Source: JARBUG01 sp035628915 (GTDB taxonomy: Bacteria; Bacillota; Sulfobacillia; Symbiobacteriales; Symbiobacteriaceae). Taken from it: a stretch of 64,000 nucleotides of DNA. The notes below the pieces were generated by a model. That model had not been told where the DNA came from and did no database searches. It worked only from the letters and a program-made list of their open reading frames with translations. Shown piece after piece: positions 1 to 7,574 of the stretch. Where the stretch lies: positions 186,001-250,000 of the forward strand of contig DASPIW010000057.1 of assembly GCA_035628915.1 (NCBI GenBank). Reading direction: 5' to 3'. Numbering within the stretch: the stretch's first letter is position 1; each line of letters opens with the position of its first letter. The translations under genes and the position numbers were made by a program.

Positions 1-345
1 GTCGCCGAGCAGACGGGCGAATTGGGTAAGCAGCCCCCAGTATTCCTGCTCGGTGGCGGCGGCCTGGATTCGTGGGAGGAAGGCCTGGAACTGACCGTCC
101 CACCACGCTTCGCCGGGCAACTTGTCCCAGTATGCGAAGTTGTACTTCGCCTCGCTCCATACGGTGGCGAGGGCCAGAGCGCGGTCGGCGGCCCCGGGGA
201 AGGGGACTGCCGGTGCCGGGGCGGCGGTCGGGGCCATGAGGGCACGGACCCATGGGGCAATGCTGAAGGTTTCGCCTTCGTGCAAGGCAGCGGCCAGGTC
301 CTCGCTAAGCGCGGGCGGCAGGTCTTTGCTTGGGAAGGTATCCAT
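1..345 (-). CDS. S41-family peptidase, N-terminal part (cut by window edge)
   Basis: An open frame of 115 codons runs off the left edge without a stop. It starts at ATG 345 with an AGAGGTGA ribosome site just upstream. The stretch ALATVWSEAKYNFAYWDKLP followed by a PRIQAA..EYWGLLTQFARLLGD segment resembles the N-terminal helical region of S41 (C-terminal processing/tricorn-like) peptidases, where a similar segment precedes the PDZ and catalytic domains. The Ser/Lys catalytic part lies outside the window, so activity cannot be judged. No signal peptide is visible in the first 30 residues. The family call rests on this motif alone. Confidence 0.6.
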   Translation of the reverse strand, partial: MDTFPSKDLPPALSEDLAAALHEGETFSIAPWVRALMAPTAAPAPAVPFPGAADRALALATVWSEAKYNFAYWDKLPGEAWWDGQFQAFLPRIQAAATEQEYWGLLTQFARLLGD

Positions 346-508
346 CCGGCTCACCTCTGAGGCTTATGTTGGCACAGATTCCTTTCTATGAATAGAGTAT
401 GGTTTGTGTATGGATGGTTCATCATCGAGAGCGGCGTGAGTGAGCAGCGCGTGGAGACAGTCTCGACACGGTGTGGGCCTTGAATGTGGGAATGGGAACG
501 GGATTTTC

Positions 509-702
509 CCACGGAAGACGCGGAAGGGGACACGGAAATCGCGGCAGTGGAAGTGGGAATGTGATATGGCCGCGGATTATGCATTTCATGATCTGTCGTC
601 TATTTTATAATTGGTGTAATAATATAGTATACAATTGCAATTAGCGCCATCGCCATTTTATTGTCCCCTGCAGTGTCCTCCGTACTTCCGCGCCTTCCGT
701 GG
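509..702. repeat. Inverted-repeat element with CCACGGA ends
   Basis: The 18 bases at 509-526 match the reverse complement of 685-702 at 17 of 18 positions. A second pair (GGGGACA near 527-533 and TGTCCCC at 662-668) extends the inverted arms. The interior, about 590-660, is markedly AT-rich compared with the surroundings. A shorter relative with the same CCACGGA ends lies at 13438-13504. The arms suggest a small non-coding dispersed repeat, perhaps MITE-like. No transposase is present. Confidence 0.55.
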
Positions 703-769
703 CAAAATGCATCCATTACCTCACATAAGCAGCAATCACCCACATAATGGCGTGGCAGACCGCGAAGAA

Positions 770-795
770 GCGACCTCCCTGAGATGGGAGGTCGC
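770..795 (-). terminator. Rho-independent terminator after the stalk-domain gene
   Basis: A perfect 10-bp stem (GCGACCTCCC/GGGAGGTCGC) with a six-base loop lies seven bases beyond the stop at 802. A short T-rich stretch follows on the minus strand. Confidence 0.75.
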
Positions 796-801
796 TGAAG
801 A

Positions 802-1923
802 TCAGTTGCCAGCGTCAGTGCCGGTCGCCGGGGCCTCAGGCTCCGTGGGCGCCGGAGCCTCGGGCTCGGTCGGCACCGGAGCCTCGGGCTCGGTCGGCGC
901 CGGGGCCTCGGGCTCGTCCATCTCCTCGTCCTCTTCCTCGGCGATGACGGTGATGGCACCCGTCGCTTCGTCATACTCTACTTCGGCGCCGAGGGCCGTG
1001 GCGATGAAGCGAAGCGGAACAAACGTACTGCCTTCGACCAACTCGGCCGGGACAGGGAGCTCGACGACCGCCCCATTCACCACGGCCTGGGTCGAATCGA
1101 TCGAGAGCACGACGGACTGGTCACCCATCTGCATCATGACGGTCCGCGTGCTCGGATCCCAAGCTACAGTGGCGCCGAGCGTCTCAGCCAGCCGGCGGAA
1201 AGGCACCAGCGTGCGGCCGTTCCGCGCGACCGGGGTCACATTGAGCCGTTCGCCGTTGACGTAGACCAGGTACTGGCTGGTTTCGCCGGCGGCGCGCTCG
1301 GCCTGCGCCTGGGCCAGGGACTTCGCCTTGGCCTCTGCCTTCGCCTGCTCCTTGGCCAACTCCCGGGCTGCCTTGGCCTGCTCTCTGGCCAGTTCCCGGG
1401 CCTGCTTTGCAGCCTCGTCGAGCGAGTCATCGGCCTCGTCCACTTCGTCCTCAGACTCATCTTCGTCCTCAGACTCATCCTCGTCCCCAGACTCATCCTC
1501 GTCGTCATCATCCTGGTCGGCGGCGGAGCCGGGAATCAGGTTTCCATTTTCATCAACATTAGGGTTGTGCTCGCTGGCCTTGCCCTTGCCGGACAGGTCC
1601 ACGGGCTTCCCGTTCTTCCCTTCCGTCTCGGTCTCGTCTTCGATTTCGTCTTCGGTCTCGTCTTCGGTCTCGTCTTCGGTCTCGTCCTGCGTCTCGTCCT
1701 CGGCTCCGGCCTCGTCCTCGTCCACGTCAGCCTCGTCGGACTCAGACTCGTCCAGTTCAGACTGCTCAGCGTCGCTGTCGTCCAGTTCCGACGCCGAATC
1801 ATTCTGCTCCTGCCCGGAGTTCTGGCCCTTCGGCGCCGCATACGCCGAAGTTGCGTACAACCCAATCGCCAGGATAGCCAATAGTGCGACCACACGAGAT
1901 TTCCGTACCCACATCATTCCCAT
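802..1923 (-). CDS. Secreted copper-amine-oxidase-N-like (stalk) domain protein with acidic linker
   Basis: 373 residues, ATG at 1923 with GAGGAGG upstream. Residues 1-29 form a signal peptide ending in a typical A-x-A site. Residues about 38-170 are a low-complexity Asp/Glu/Ser tract with DETEDE-type tandem repeats. About 175-210 is an Ala/Lys/Glu helical stretch. About 215-330 match the copper amine oxidase N-terminal-like (stalk) domain: YVNGERLNV, RTLVPFRRLAETLGA and FVPLRFIATALGAEV are its hallmarks. The C-terminus is four repeats of a PTEPEAPA unit. Despite the domain name, it is not an oxidase: the fold is a surface module common in Bacillota. It probably sits in or is released from the cell wall. 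The acidic repeats suggest cation or polymer binding, which is inference. The gene appears monocistronic, with its own terminator. Confidence 0.85.
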   Translation of the reverse strand: MGMMWVRKSRVVALLAILAIGLYATSAYAAPKGQNSGQEQNDSASELDDSDAEQSELDESESDEADVDEDEAGAEDETQDETEDETEDETEDEIEDETETEGKNGKPVDLSGKGKASEHNPNVDENGNLIPGSAADQDDDDEDESGDEDESEDEDESEDEVDEADDSLDEAAKQARELAREQAKAARELAKEQAKAEAKAKSLAQAQAERAAGETSQYLVYVNGERLNVTPVARNGRTLVPFRRLAETLGATVAWDPSTRTVMMQMGDQSVVLSIDSTQAVVNGAVVELPVPAELVEGSTFVPLRFIATALGAEVEYDEATGAITVIAEEEDEEMDEPEAPAPTEPEAPVPTEPEAPAPTEPEAPATGTDAGN

Positions 1924-2040
1924 TGTGTAAAATCCTCCTCTAGATGGTCCCCATATACCAAGAACTTGGTTCGATCATATCATACGATTTCCCTGGTCTG
2001 AATTCTGGGGGTAGCCAGAAAAAACTTTTTCGATAAAAAA

Positions 2041-2070
2041 AGAAGCAGGGAGCAATTGCTCCCTGCTTCT
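2041..2070 (-). terminator. rpmF: Terminator of the DUF177-rpmF transcript
   Basis: A perfect 30-base palindrome (stem AGAAGCAGGGAGCAA) lies 17 bases after the rpmF stop. On the minus strand it is followed by a run of seven Ts. It is a textbook rho-independent terminator. Confidence 0.9.
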
Positions 2071-2086
2071 TTTCACTAGTAGAGAT

Positions 2087-2284
2087 TTACTTCGCAGCCG
2101 CCTCAGGCTCCATATTGATGACCTGCCGACCCTGGTACTGGCCGCAAGTCGGGCAGACGCGGTGCGGCAAAGTCGGAGACTTGCAGTTAGGGCAGATGCT
2201 CAGGTTCGGAGCCTCGAGCCGGAAATTGTGAGCCCGCCGGGAATCGCGCCGGCTCTTGGAAACCTTTTTCTTCGGAACCGCCAT
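2087..2284 (-). CDS. rpmF: Ribosomal protein bL32
   Basis: 65 residues, typical bL32 length. The N-terminus MAVPKKKVSKSRRDSRRAHN is diagnostic. The CPNC...HRVCPTC pair of CxxC motifs makes it the zinc-binding form. It is a component of the large ribosomal subunit near the peptidyl-transferase exit region. It follows the DUF177 gene on the same strand, the usual arrangement across bacteria, and is closed by the terminator at 2041-2070. A GGTGT-rich ribosome site precedes ATG 2284. Confidence 0.97.
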   Translation of the reverse strand: MAVPKKKVSKSRRDSRRAHNFRLEAPNLSICPNCKSPTLPHRVCPTCGQYQGRQVINMEPEAAAK

Positions 2285-2356
2285 GCTGGTTACACCCCTT
2301 TCACATCTCCGTCAGATCAGATGACGGACCCGAGAACCGTGCCCCGGGGGGAATTG

Positions 2357-2920
2357 TTATGAGTTGGAATCCGGCTTTCGGAGCAGATCTTTCAGTGCCG
2401 CAAGCCGGGGATCAACGGTGTGAGACTGTTCGCCGCACTGGCAGGGACCCTCGTTCAGGTTGGTGCCGCAGCTTGGGCAGAGACCTTCGCACTCGTCGCT
2501 GCAGAGCGGCTTCATGGGCAGCTCCAGCAGGATGTTCTCCCGCAGGGGGTCGGAAAGGTCGATTTCGTCGCCGCTGTAGTACGTAACGCTTCGCTCGGCC
2601 TCCGCATCGGAATCAGGCTCCTCGGCTCCCTCGCTGGGCGCCCCTTCGACGAACTCCTCTTCAAAGGAGACTTGGAGCGGCAGCGTGACCGGCGACAGAC
2701 AGCGGCTGCACTCGAGCGTGGCCTCACCGGCGACGGAAGCCTGAATCAGAAGGCGGTCCCCCGCATTCCAGATTTCCGCTTCGCCTTCGAAGGGGCGGTC
2801 AAACACAACCTGCTGACCCGCCATTTCCACCGACTCGACCGCTACCTGCACGGGCACCTTCTTGTGGCTTCCCGCCTCGATCTTGATATCCGAAACGTTG
2901 ATGCGCACCGGAATCGTCAC
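2357..2920 (-). CDS. DUF177 (YceD) family protein
   Basis: About 187 residues from GTG 2920. The longer frame to 2968 adds a Cys-rich extension not seen in the family; the GTG has an AAAGG-type site and gives the usual start (IPVRINVSDIK). The middle carries ECSRCLSPV, and the C-terminus a second cysteine cluster, CSDECEGLCPSCGTNLNEG, so zinc binding is likely. DUF177 proteins lie next to rpmF almost universally and are required for 23S rRNA accumulation in plants and E. coli. The role here, in large-subunit assembly, follows from family and context. Start site moderately sure. Confidence 0.9.
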   Translation of the reverse strand: MTIPVRINVSDIKIEAGSHKKVPVQVAVESVEMAGQQVVFDRPFEGEAEIWNAGDRLLIQASVAGEATLECSRCLSPVTLPLQVSFEEEFVEGAPSEGAEEPDSDAEAERSVTYYSGDEIDLSDPLRENILLELPMKPLCSDECEGLCPSCGTNLNEGPCQCGEQSHTVDPRLAALKDLLRKPDSNS

Positions 2921-3011
2921 CTCAAAACAGCCTTTCAGGCTCAAACACCCTGCCTGAAGGCACATCACGTATTATATCGGCCTTTGGCTCCATTTGTCAA
3001 CGTCTATGCCT

Positions 3012-4673
3012 TTACGAACGTCTGGAGCCGAGAATTGAAAGGATCAGCCATAGACCGACAGCGCAAATGAGCAGAAAACCCAGGTCGGCCACCGGATACC
3101 GGCGCAGGAACGAATCTGCTCTGCCGGTGCTGCTGACCAGAGCGGTTCCGATGATCAGGCTCGCCAGCAAAATCGCGATCGCAAGCCGGTTGGCGATGGC
3201 GGACAGCCGCCTGAGGGCCGGCTCCAGCCCCTTGTGATCCAGCGCCAGTCGCCATTCGCCTTCTTCCATGGCGTCGAGGAGCCGGCTGACCTGCCGGGGA
3301 ATGCGCAGCGAATGGCGTCCGGCATCGAGCAGGTCGCGGCCGAGGCGCCCCAGAACTCGCTCCGGCTTAAGGCGCGTCGCCATGACCAACTCAGCATGGG
3401 GCGCCGCCAGCCCCACCAGGGTGGCGTCCGGATCGACCCGGCGGCAGACCGCCTCCAGCGTGGTCAGTGCCTTGAGCAGCACGGTATAGGCGCTAGGAAA
3501 AGTGATTTCGTACTTGCGGGCCAGTGCAAGCGTCTCCCGCAGCGCCGGGCCGAGCTGCACCTCCCGGATGGGCACTTCCCCGTATTTCCGGCGCAGCCGG
3601 TCGCAATCGCGCCGCAGAGCGGCCATGTTGGCCGGCCGCGTGATTACGCCCATGCTCAGGATCGCCTCGACGACGAGGTCCGTATCCTTGGCCACGACGC
3701 CGATTACGTAGTCGATAATGTGCTCCCGCATGGCAGGGCTCAGCTCCCCCACCATGCCCATGTCGACGAAGATGATCGACCCGCCGGGTCCGATAAACAG
3801 GTTGCCCGGATGGGGGTCGGCGTGGAAGAAGCCGTCCTGCAGCACCATCCGGAAGATCGCCCCCGCCAGCCGCTGGGCCACCTGCGCCGGTGAGATGCCT
3901 TGCTTGCGCATGGAATCAAGGTCGGTGATCCGGAGCCCGCCGACCCGCTCCAAAGTCAGCACACGCCCCGTGGTATGCTCCCAACAGACGCCGGGGAACC
4001 CAACCAGGGGGTCGTCAGCGAAACTGGCACGGAAGCGGTCAGCATTGCGCCCTTCCTGTCGGTAGTCGAGCTCACCGCGCAGCATCGCAGCGAACTCCCG
4101 GGCCACGCCGGGCAAGTCGTAGCTGCGGCCCCAGGCCGTCCGCCGGGCGGCGAGGGCGGCCAGCCCCTGCAGCACTTGCAGGTCCAGCTCCACCTGCTCG
4201 CGGACGCCGGGGCGCTGTACTTTGATCACGACCGGGCGCCCGTCTATCAGGGCGGCCCCGTGGACCTGCCCAAGCGACGCCGCCGCCACTGGGACGGGGT
4301 CGATCCAGCGGAAGCGGCTGTCGACGGGGGCGCCCAGCTCCGCTTCCAACACGGCCATGACCTGCTCGAAGGGAAACGGAGCCACCCGGTCCTGCAGCCG
4401 TTCGAGGGCGCCCACAATGTCCGGGGGGAGAATGTCGCCCCTGGTGGAGAGCATCTGTCCGAGTTTGACGAACGCCGGCCCCAGTTCCTCCAGCGCCCGC
4501 CGCAGCCGCTCGCCCCGCCCGGCCCGCTCTTCGGCGCCGGCTCCCGCCGGCTGCGCCGCGCCGCCGGCGCCCAGATGCTCGACCAGCGATCCGAAGCCGT
4601 ACCGGGTCAGCACACGGAGGACGGTCCGATAACGTTGAAGGATCTGGGACCGGGAGAAGCGCAAGGGTCTCAC
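3012..4673 (-). CDS. ABC1/UbiB-family atypical kinase-like protein
   Basis: About 553 residues if GTG 4673 is used. An upstream in-frame extension to 4793 would overlap the preceding gene by over 100 bases and is not family-like. Family motifs are clear: GQMLSTRGDILP (KxGQ region), the Ala-rich nucleotide loop AAASLGQVHGA, VVIKVQRPG (ATP lysine), FHADPHPGNLF (catalytic loop) and VDMGMVGEL (metal-binding DFG equivalent). Two hydrophobic segments at the C-terminus (LAIAILLASLIIGTAL and LGFLLICAVGLWLIL) form a membrane anchor, as in UbiB/AarF. These ATPases support lipid-soluble quinone synthesis or mobilisation. The substrate here is unknown, as no ubi or men genes are nearby. It lies just downstream of the PDZ protease gene. 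Confidence 0.9.
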   Translation of the reverse strand: MRPLRFSRSQILQRYRTVLRVLTRYGFGSLVEHLGAGGAAQPAGAGAEERAGRGERLRRALEELGPAFVKLGQMLSTRGDILPPDIVGALERLQDRVAPFPFEQVMAVLEAELGAPVDSRFRWIDPVPVAAASLGQVHGAALIDGRPVVIKVQRPGVREQVELDLQVLQGLAALAARRTAWGRSYDLPGVAREFAAMLRGELDYRQEGRNADRFRASFADDPLVGFPGVCWEHTTGRVLTLERVGGLRITDLDSMRKQGISPAQVAQRLAGAIFRMVLQDGFFHADPHPGNLFIGPGGSIIFVDMGMVGELSPAMREHIIDYVIGVVAKDTDLVVEAILSMGVITRPANMAALRRDCDRLRRKYGEVPIREVQLGPALRETLALARKYEITFPSAYTVLLKALTTLEAVCRRVDPDATLVGLAAPHAELVMATRLKPERVLGRLGRDLLDAGRHSLRIPRQVSRLLDAMEEGEWRLALDHKGLEPALRRLSAIANRLAIAILLASLIIGTALVSSTGRADSFLRRYPVADLGFLLICAVGLWLILSILGSRRS

Positions 4674-4686
4674 CAACCAGTCAGCA

Positions 4687-5796
4687 TCATTCCCTGGCTC
4701 CCCTACTATTGCCAAAAGGCGGGGCCGCCATGCGGGATCCTCGCTGCCATGCTCCGCCCTTCGCCTCCGCGGACCGGAGCCAGGCCAACGCATCTTCCAC
4801 GCGGTCGACGGGCACCACGGTAATGTGGGTAGCCACGCCGGCGGCGTCCGGGTAATTGGACCGGGGCACGAAGATCACGTTGGCCCCGGCGGTTTCGGCC
4901 GCGAACACCTTTTGCCGCACGCCCCCGATGGCGCCCACCGATCCGTCCGCCTCCACCGTGCCCGTCCCCGCAACCACCTTGCCCCGCGTAATACCGCCAG
5001 GGGTCAGCTGGTCGACGATCTGCAGGGTAAACATCAGCCCCGCCGACGGTCCCGTGATGGCTCCCGTTTTGATGCGGATCTCCAGGGGCACATCAAACAG
5101 CAGGCTGTCTTTAATGAAGATCCCGAACACCGGCTGGCCTTTGCGGGCAGGGTCCGTACTCTCGGCCGTGGCGGCGCGCAGATCAAGCTCCTTGCCGCCC
5201 CGTTTGACCCGCACCGCCAGCAAATCGCCGGGGCGGAAGCCCTGCAGCGCTGTCCGGAGGTCGCTCGCCGAGGACACCGGCCTCCCCTCGATGGCGATGA
5301 TCACGTCGCCCGGCTGAAATACACCCTGGTTAGGGCTGCCCGCAGCCAGGTCGGTAATCTCCGCGCCGACGGGCACCGTGCCCCGACCGTAGCCCGCTTC
5401 TTTCAGCCCGATGGCCATGGCCGTCTGCTTACTGTCCGCCATCATGCGGCGGGTCAGTTCCAGATATTTGTCGTAATCTTCAATGTCGCCGAGGAACTGC
5501 TGGGGCGTTTCCAGTTCGGCCCGGAGGTCCAGCTTCGCATACAGATACCAGAAGAGGTTGGCCGGCTGCGTGGTGACCACCAGCATGAAAAGGCGCCCCG
5601 GATGCGCCGAGCCGCCTGCCACCGCCACCATGCCGCCGGTATCGACGGCGGCGCCGGGGGCCGTTATGTACCACGGCGTGGGCGTGAACCAGAGCGTCAG
5701 GCCCAGCGCCGTGAGCGAAATCAGCAATACGAGAAGCCGGCGGGTCCAGGGCGTCCGCCGGCCGTAGGAGCGCCATAACCGCTGATGTAGCCGCAC
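4687..5796 (-). CDS. Membrane-anchored PDZ-Lon-like serine protease (YlbL type)
   Basis: About 369 residues from GTG 5796 (ribosome site AGGAAGGG); the longer frame to 5931 overlaps the upstream gene. One transmembrane helix near residues 18-35 (RRLLVLLISLTALGLTLWF) is followed by an extracytoplasmic part. A PDZ domain lies around 165-245 (GVFQPGDVIIAIEGRPV). The C-terminal Lon-type proteolytic domain has the Ser of TGPSAGLMFTLQ and the Lys of GGVRQKVFAAETAGA, giving the Ser-Lys dyad. B. subtilis YlbL, in the same coaD-neighbouring position, acts in membrane or DNA-damage-linked proteolysis. The target here is unknown. It probably shares a transcript with coaD and the coiled-coil gene upstream. 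Confidence 0.92.
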   Translation of the reverse strand: MRLHQRLWRSYGRRTPWTRRLLVLLISLTALGLTLWFTPTPWYITAPGAAVDTGGMVAVAGGSAHPGRLFMLVVTTQPANLFWYLYAKLDLRAELETPQQFLGDIEDYDKYLELTRRMMADSKQTAMAIGLKEAGYGRGTVPVGAEITDLAAGSPNQGVFQPGDVIIAIEGRPVSSASDLRTALQGFRPGDLLAVRVKRGGKELDLRAATAESTDPARKGQPVFGIFIKDSLLFDVPLEIRIKTGAITGPSAGLMFTLQIVDQLTPGGITRGKVVAGTGTVEADGSVGAIGGVRQKVFAAETAGANVIFVPRSNYPDAAGVATHITVVPVDRVEDALAWLRSAEAKGGAWQRGSRMAAPPFGNSRGARE

Positions 5797-5813
5797 CTTC
5801 GGATCCGCCCTTC

Positions 5814-6281
5814 CTAGAGCTGCTGCTGCAGTTCTTCCCGCGCTTTGCGGACGGCCATGACGGTCTTCTGGGTGTCGACGGCGATCTTCTCCAGGTCGGG
5901 CTGGACGCGACCGAACAGCTCGTCTGCCCATTCCAGGGCGTTCTGACGAATCTCGCGGGCCACCCGCTTCGCCTGGTCGATCAGCTCTTCCGCCTGCTTT
6001 TGGGCTTCCTGCGCGACGGAATGCTCCGCCGTGAGCCGGGCGGCCAGCGACTGCGCTTCGCGCACGGTCGTCTCGGCCTGCTCACGCGCCTCGGACAGAA
6101 TCGCATCGCGGTCCCGTGCGACCCGGTTGGCGTCCCGAATCTCCTGGGGCAGCAGTTCCCGCATTTCGTCGACCAGGCCCAGGAGTTCATCGGGATCCAG
6201 CAGAACCCTGCCGGTCAGGGGTACTTTGGTTGCCTGGGCGATGGCGTCCTCCAGGCGGTCGAGCATGGTCATGATCTCCAC
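5814..6281 (-). CDS. Coiled-coil protein of the coaD neighbourhood
   Basis: About 155 residues. GTG 6281 has AGGAGG at ideal spacing; ATG 6287 is too close to it, and ATG 6272 is also possible. The protein is almost wholly charged alpha-helix with heptad character, containing repeated EAREQAETTVREAQSLAAR-like segments, and resembles V-type ATPase subunit E or F-type subunit b stalks and DivIVA-like helices. Genes of this sort, often labelled ATPase, are common beside coaD in Clostridia, but no ATP-binding motif is present. A scaffold or assembly role is only a guess. It overlaps nothing and lies between coaD and the PDZ protease gene. Confidence 0.75.
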   Translation of the reverse strand: MEIMTMLDRLEDAIAQATKVPLTGRVLLDPDELLGLVDEMRELLPQEIRDANRVARDRDAILSEAREQAETTVREAQSLAARLTAEHSVAQEAQKQAEELIDQAKRVAREIRQNALEWADELFGRVQPDLEKIAVDTQKTVMAVRKAREELQQQL

Positions 6282-6321
6282 CGTCATAACCTCCTGCAAC
6301 TTATGCCAATGCGTATTGCGT

Positions 6322-6813
6322 TCACCGCTGCTTGCTGCCGAACTTGCGGCGCAGGCGCTCTTCCACCAGAGGCGGCACCATGTCATTGAGCTTTCCGCCC
6401 AGGGAGGCAAGCTCCCGGACGATGCTGGAACTAAGATAGGAGTACTGGTTCCGGCTCATCAGGAAATACGTTTCGATTTCGTCGTTGAGCTGCATGTTGA
6501 CCATGCCCATCTGCCACTCGTATTCGAAGTCCTGGATGGGGCGCAGCCCTTTGACAATTGCCTGGGCGCCCTTCGCTCGGGCGAAGTCGACCAGCAGCCC
6601 TTCGGTCGCGCTGTCGACGCTGATATTCGGCAGATCCTGCGTGCAGGCCCGGAGCATCTCCTCGCGTTCTTCGAGCGAGAAGAGCGGCGCCTTGCGCGGG
6701 TTGTGCAAAACGGCCACGATGACGTGGTCAAACGTGCGGGCTGCACGCCGGATAATGTCGAGGTGACCGTTAGTAACGGGGTCAAATGACCCGGGACAGA
6801 TCGCCTTTTTCAA
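6322..6813 (-). CDS. coaD: Phosphopantetheine adenylyltransferase
   Basis: 163 residues, normal length. It catalyses the fourth step of coenzyme A synthesis: 4'-phosphopantetheine plus ATP gives dephospho-CoA. The nucleotidyltransferase signature PGSFDPVTNGHLDII (T/HxGH motif) is at the N-terminus. NQYSYLSSSIVREL near residue 125 forms the second ATP-binding motif (family ISSTxVRE). The start is TTG 6813 with AGGAGGAA upstream. It follows rsmD, the usual pairing in Bacillota (rsmD-coaD). Confidence 0.97.
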   Translation of the reverse strand: MKKAICPGSFDPVTNGHLDIIRRAARTFDHVIVAVLHNPRKAPLFSLEEREEMLRACTQDLPNISVDSATEGLLVDFARAKGAQAIVKGLRPIQDFEYEWQMGMVNMQLNDEIETYFLMSRNQYSYLSSSIVRELASLGGKLNDMVPPLVEERLRRKFGSKQR

Positions 6814-6851
6814 CCCGCGTTCCTCCTGTGGGTCGGGATTCTGGAGGCCAG

Positions 6852-7430
6852 TCAGACCGGAGAGCCGAGCTCGTAGAGCGAAATGACAGTCTCTCCAAAT
6901 ACTAGTTCCCGAAACCTGGTCAAACCTCCTGCCTGCTCCTGGCTTACCACTTCAGTCAGAACTGCATCCTTCTTGTGATGTTCGCAAATCACCCATCCGC
7001 CGGGCTTTAGCAGACGGTGCGCAGTGATCTCCTTCAGGGCATCGTCCACCAGTCCCTTGCCATAAGGCGGATCGACGAAAATCAGGTCGAACCGGCAGCC
7101 ACGCCGGCCCAGGTCGGCTGCGGCGGCCCGGGCATCCCGCCGCAGCAGCTCGGCCCGCTCCGTCAGCCCCGTCGCTGCCAGGTTCTGCTCAACAACCTTC
7201 AGGTGAGGCGTCATCAATTCAACGAAGACGCACCGGCGGGCGCCGCGACTGAGCGCTTCGATGCCCACACCCCCCGACCCGGCGAAGAGATCGAGAAACT
7301 CGCTGCCCGACACCCGCGGGCCGAGCACATTAAAGAGCGATTCCTTGACCCTGTCGGCGGTGGGCCGTATGTCGCGCCCTTTCACCGTCGCCAGATGTCG
7401 CCCTTTTGCCGTTCCTGTGATGACGCGCAC
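6852..7430 (-). CDS. rsmD: 16S rRNA (guanine966-N2)-methyltransferase
   Basis: 192 residues, GTG start with GAGGTGA upstream. It methylates G966 of 16S rRNA during 30S assembly, using SAM. Motifs are FLDLFAGSGGVGIEALSRGA (SAM binding, about 45-64) and LIFVDPPYGKG (catalytic DPPY). RxTADRVKESLFN near the N-terminus is typical of RsmD. It heads the minus-strand run rsmD-coaD. Confidence 0.96.
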   Translation of the reverse strand: MRVITGTAKGRHLATVKGRDIRPTADRVKESLFNVLGPRVSGSEFLDLFAGSGGVGIEALSRGARRCVFVELMTPHLKVVEQNLAATGLTERAELLRRDARAAAADLGRRGCRFDLIFVDPPYGKGLVDDALKEITAHRLLKPGGWVICEHHKKDAVLTEVVSQEQAGGLTRFRELVFGETVISLYELGSPV

Positions 7431-7574
7431 GCTTTTTCACCTCTGCCTTTTGTTCCCGAAAGGCCAGCCGTTCATGCGGATACGGCGTGGCGCGCTCGGG
7501 GAACATAAACCATACTTGCCTTCTCCAAAGAGCCCCTGGTTTCCTGTATAAGACTCTCGCGAGGAGGATGGAGA

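Larger units (their letters stand above)
346..801. other. Intergenic stretch with an inverted-repeat element
   Basis: No convincing gene lies here. The stretch holds a 194-base inverted-repeat element (509-702) with an AT-rich centre, and the terminator of the downstream minus-strand gene at 770-795. Short open frames in it lack ribosome sites and recognisable composition. Confidence 0.6.

Noticed and set aside
1328..1930. Ser-rich plus-strand frame opposite the stalk-domain gene
   Set aside because: The Ser runs are the reverse complement of Asp/Glu codons in the real gene.
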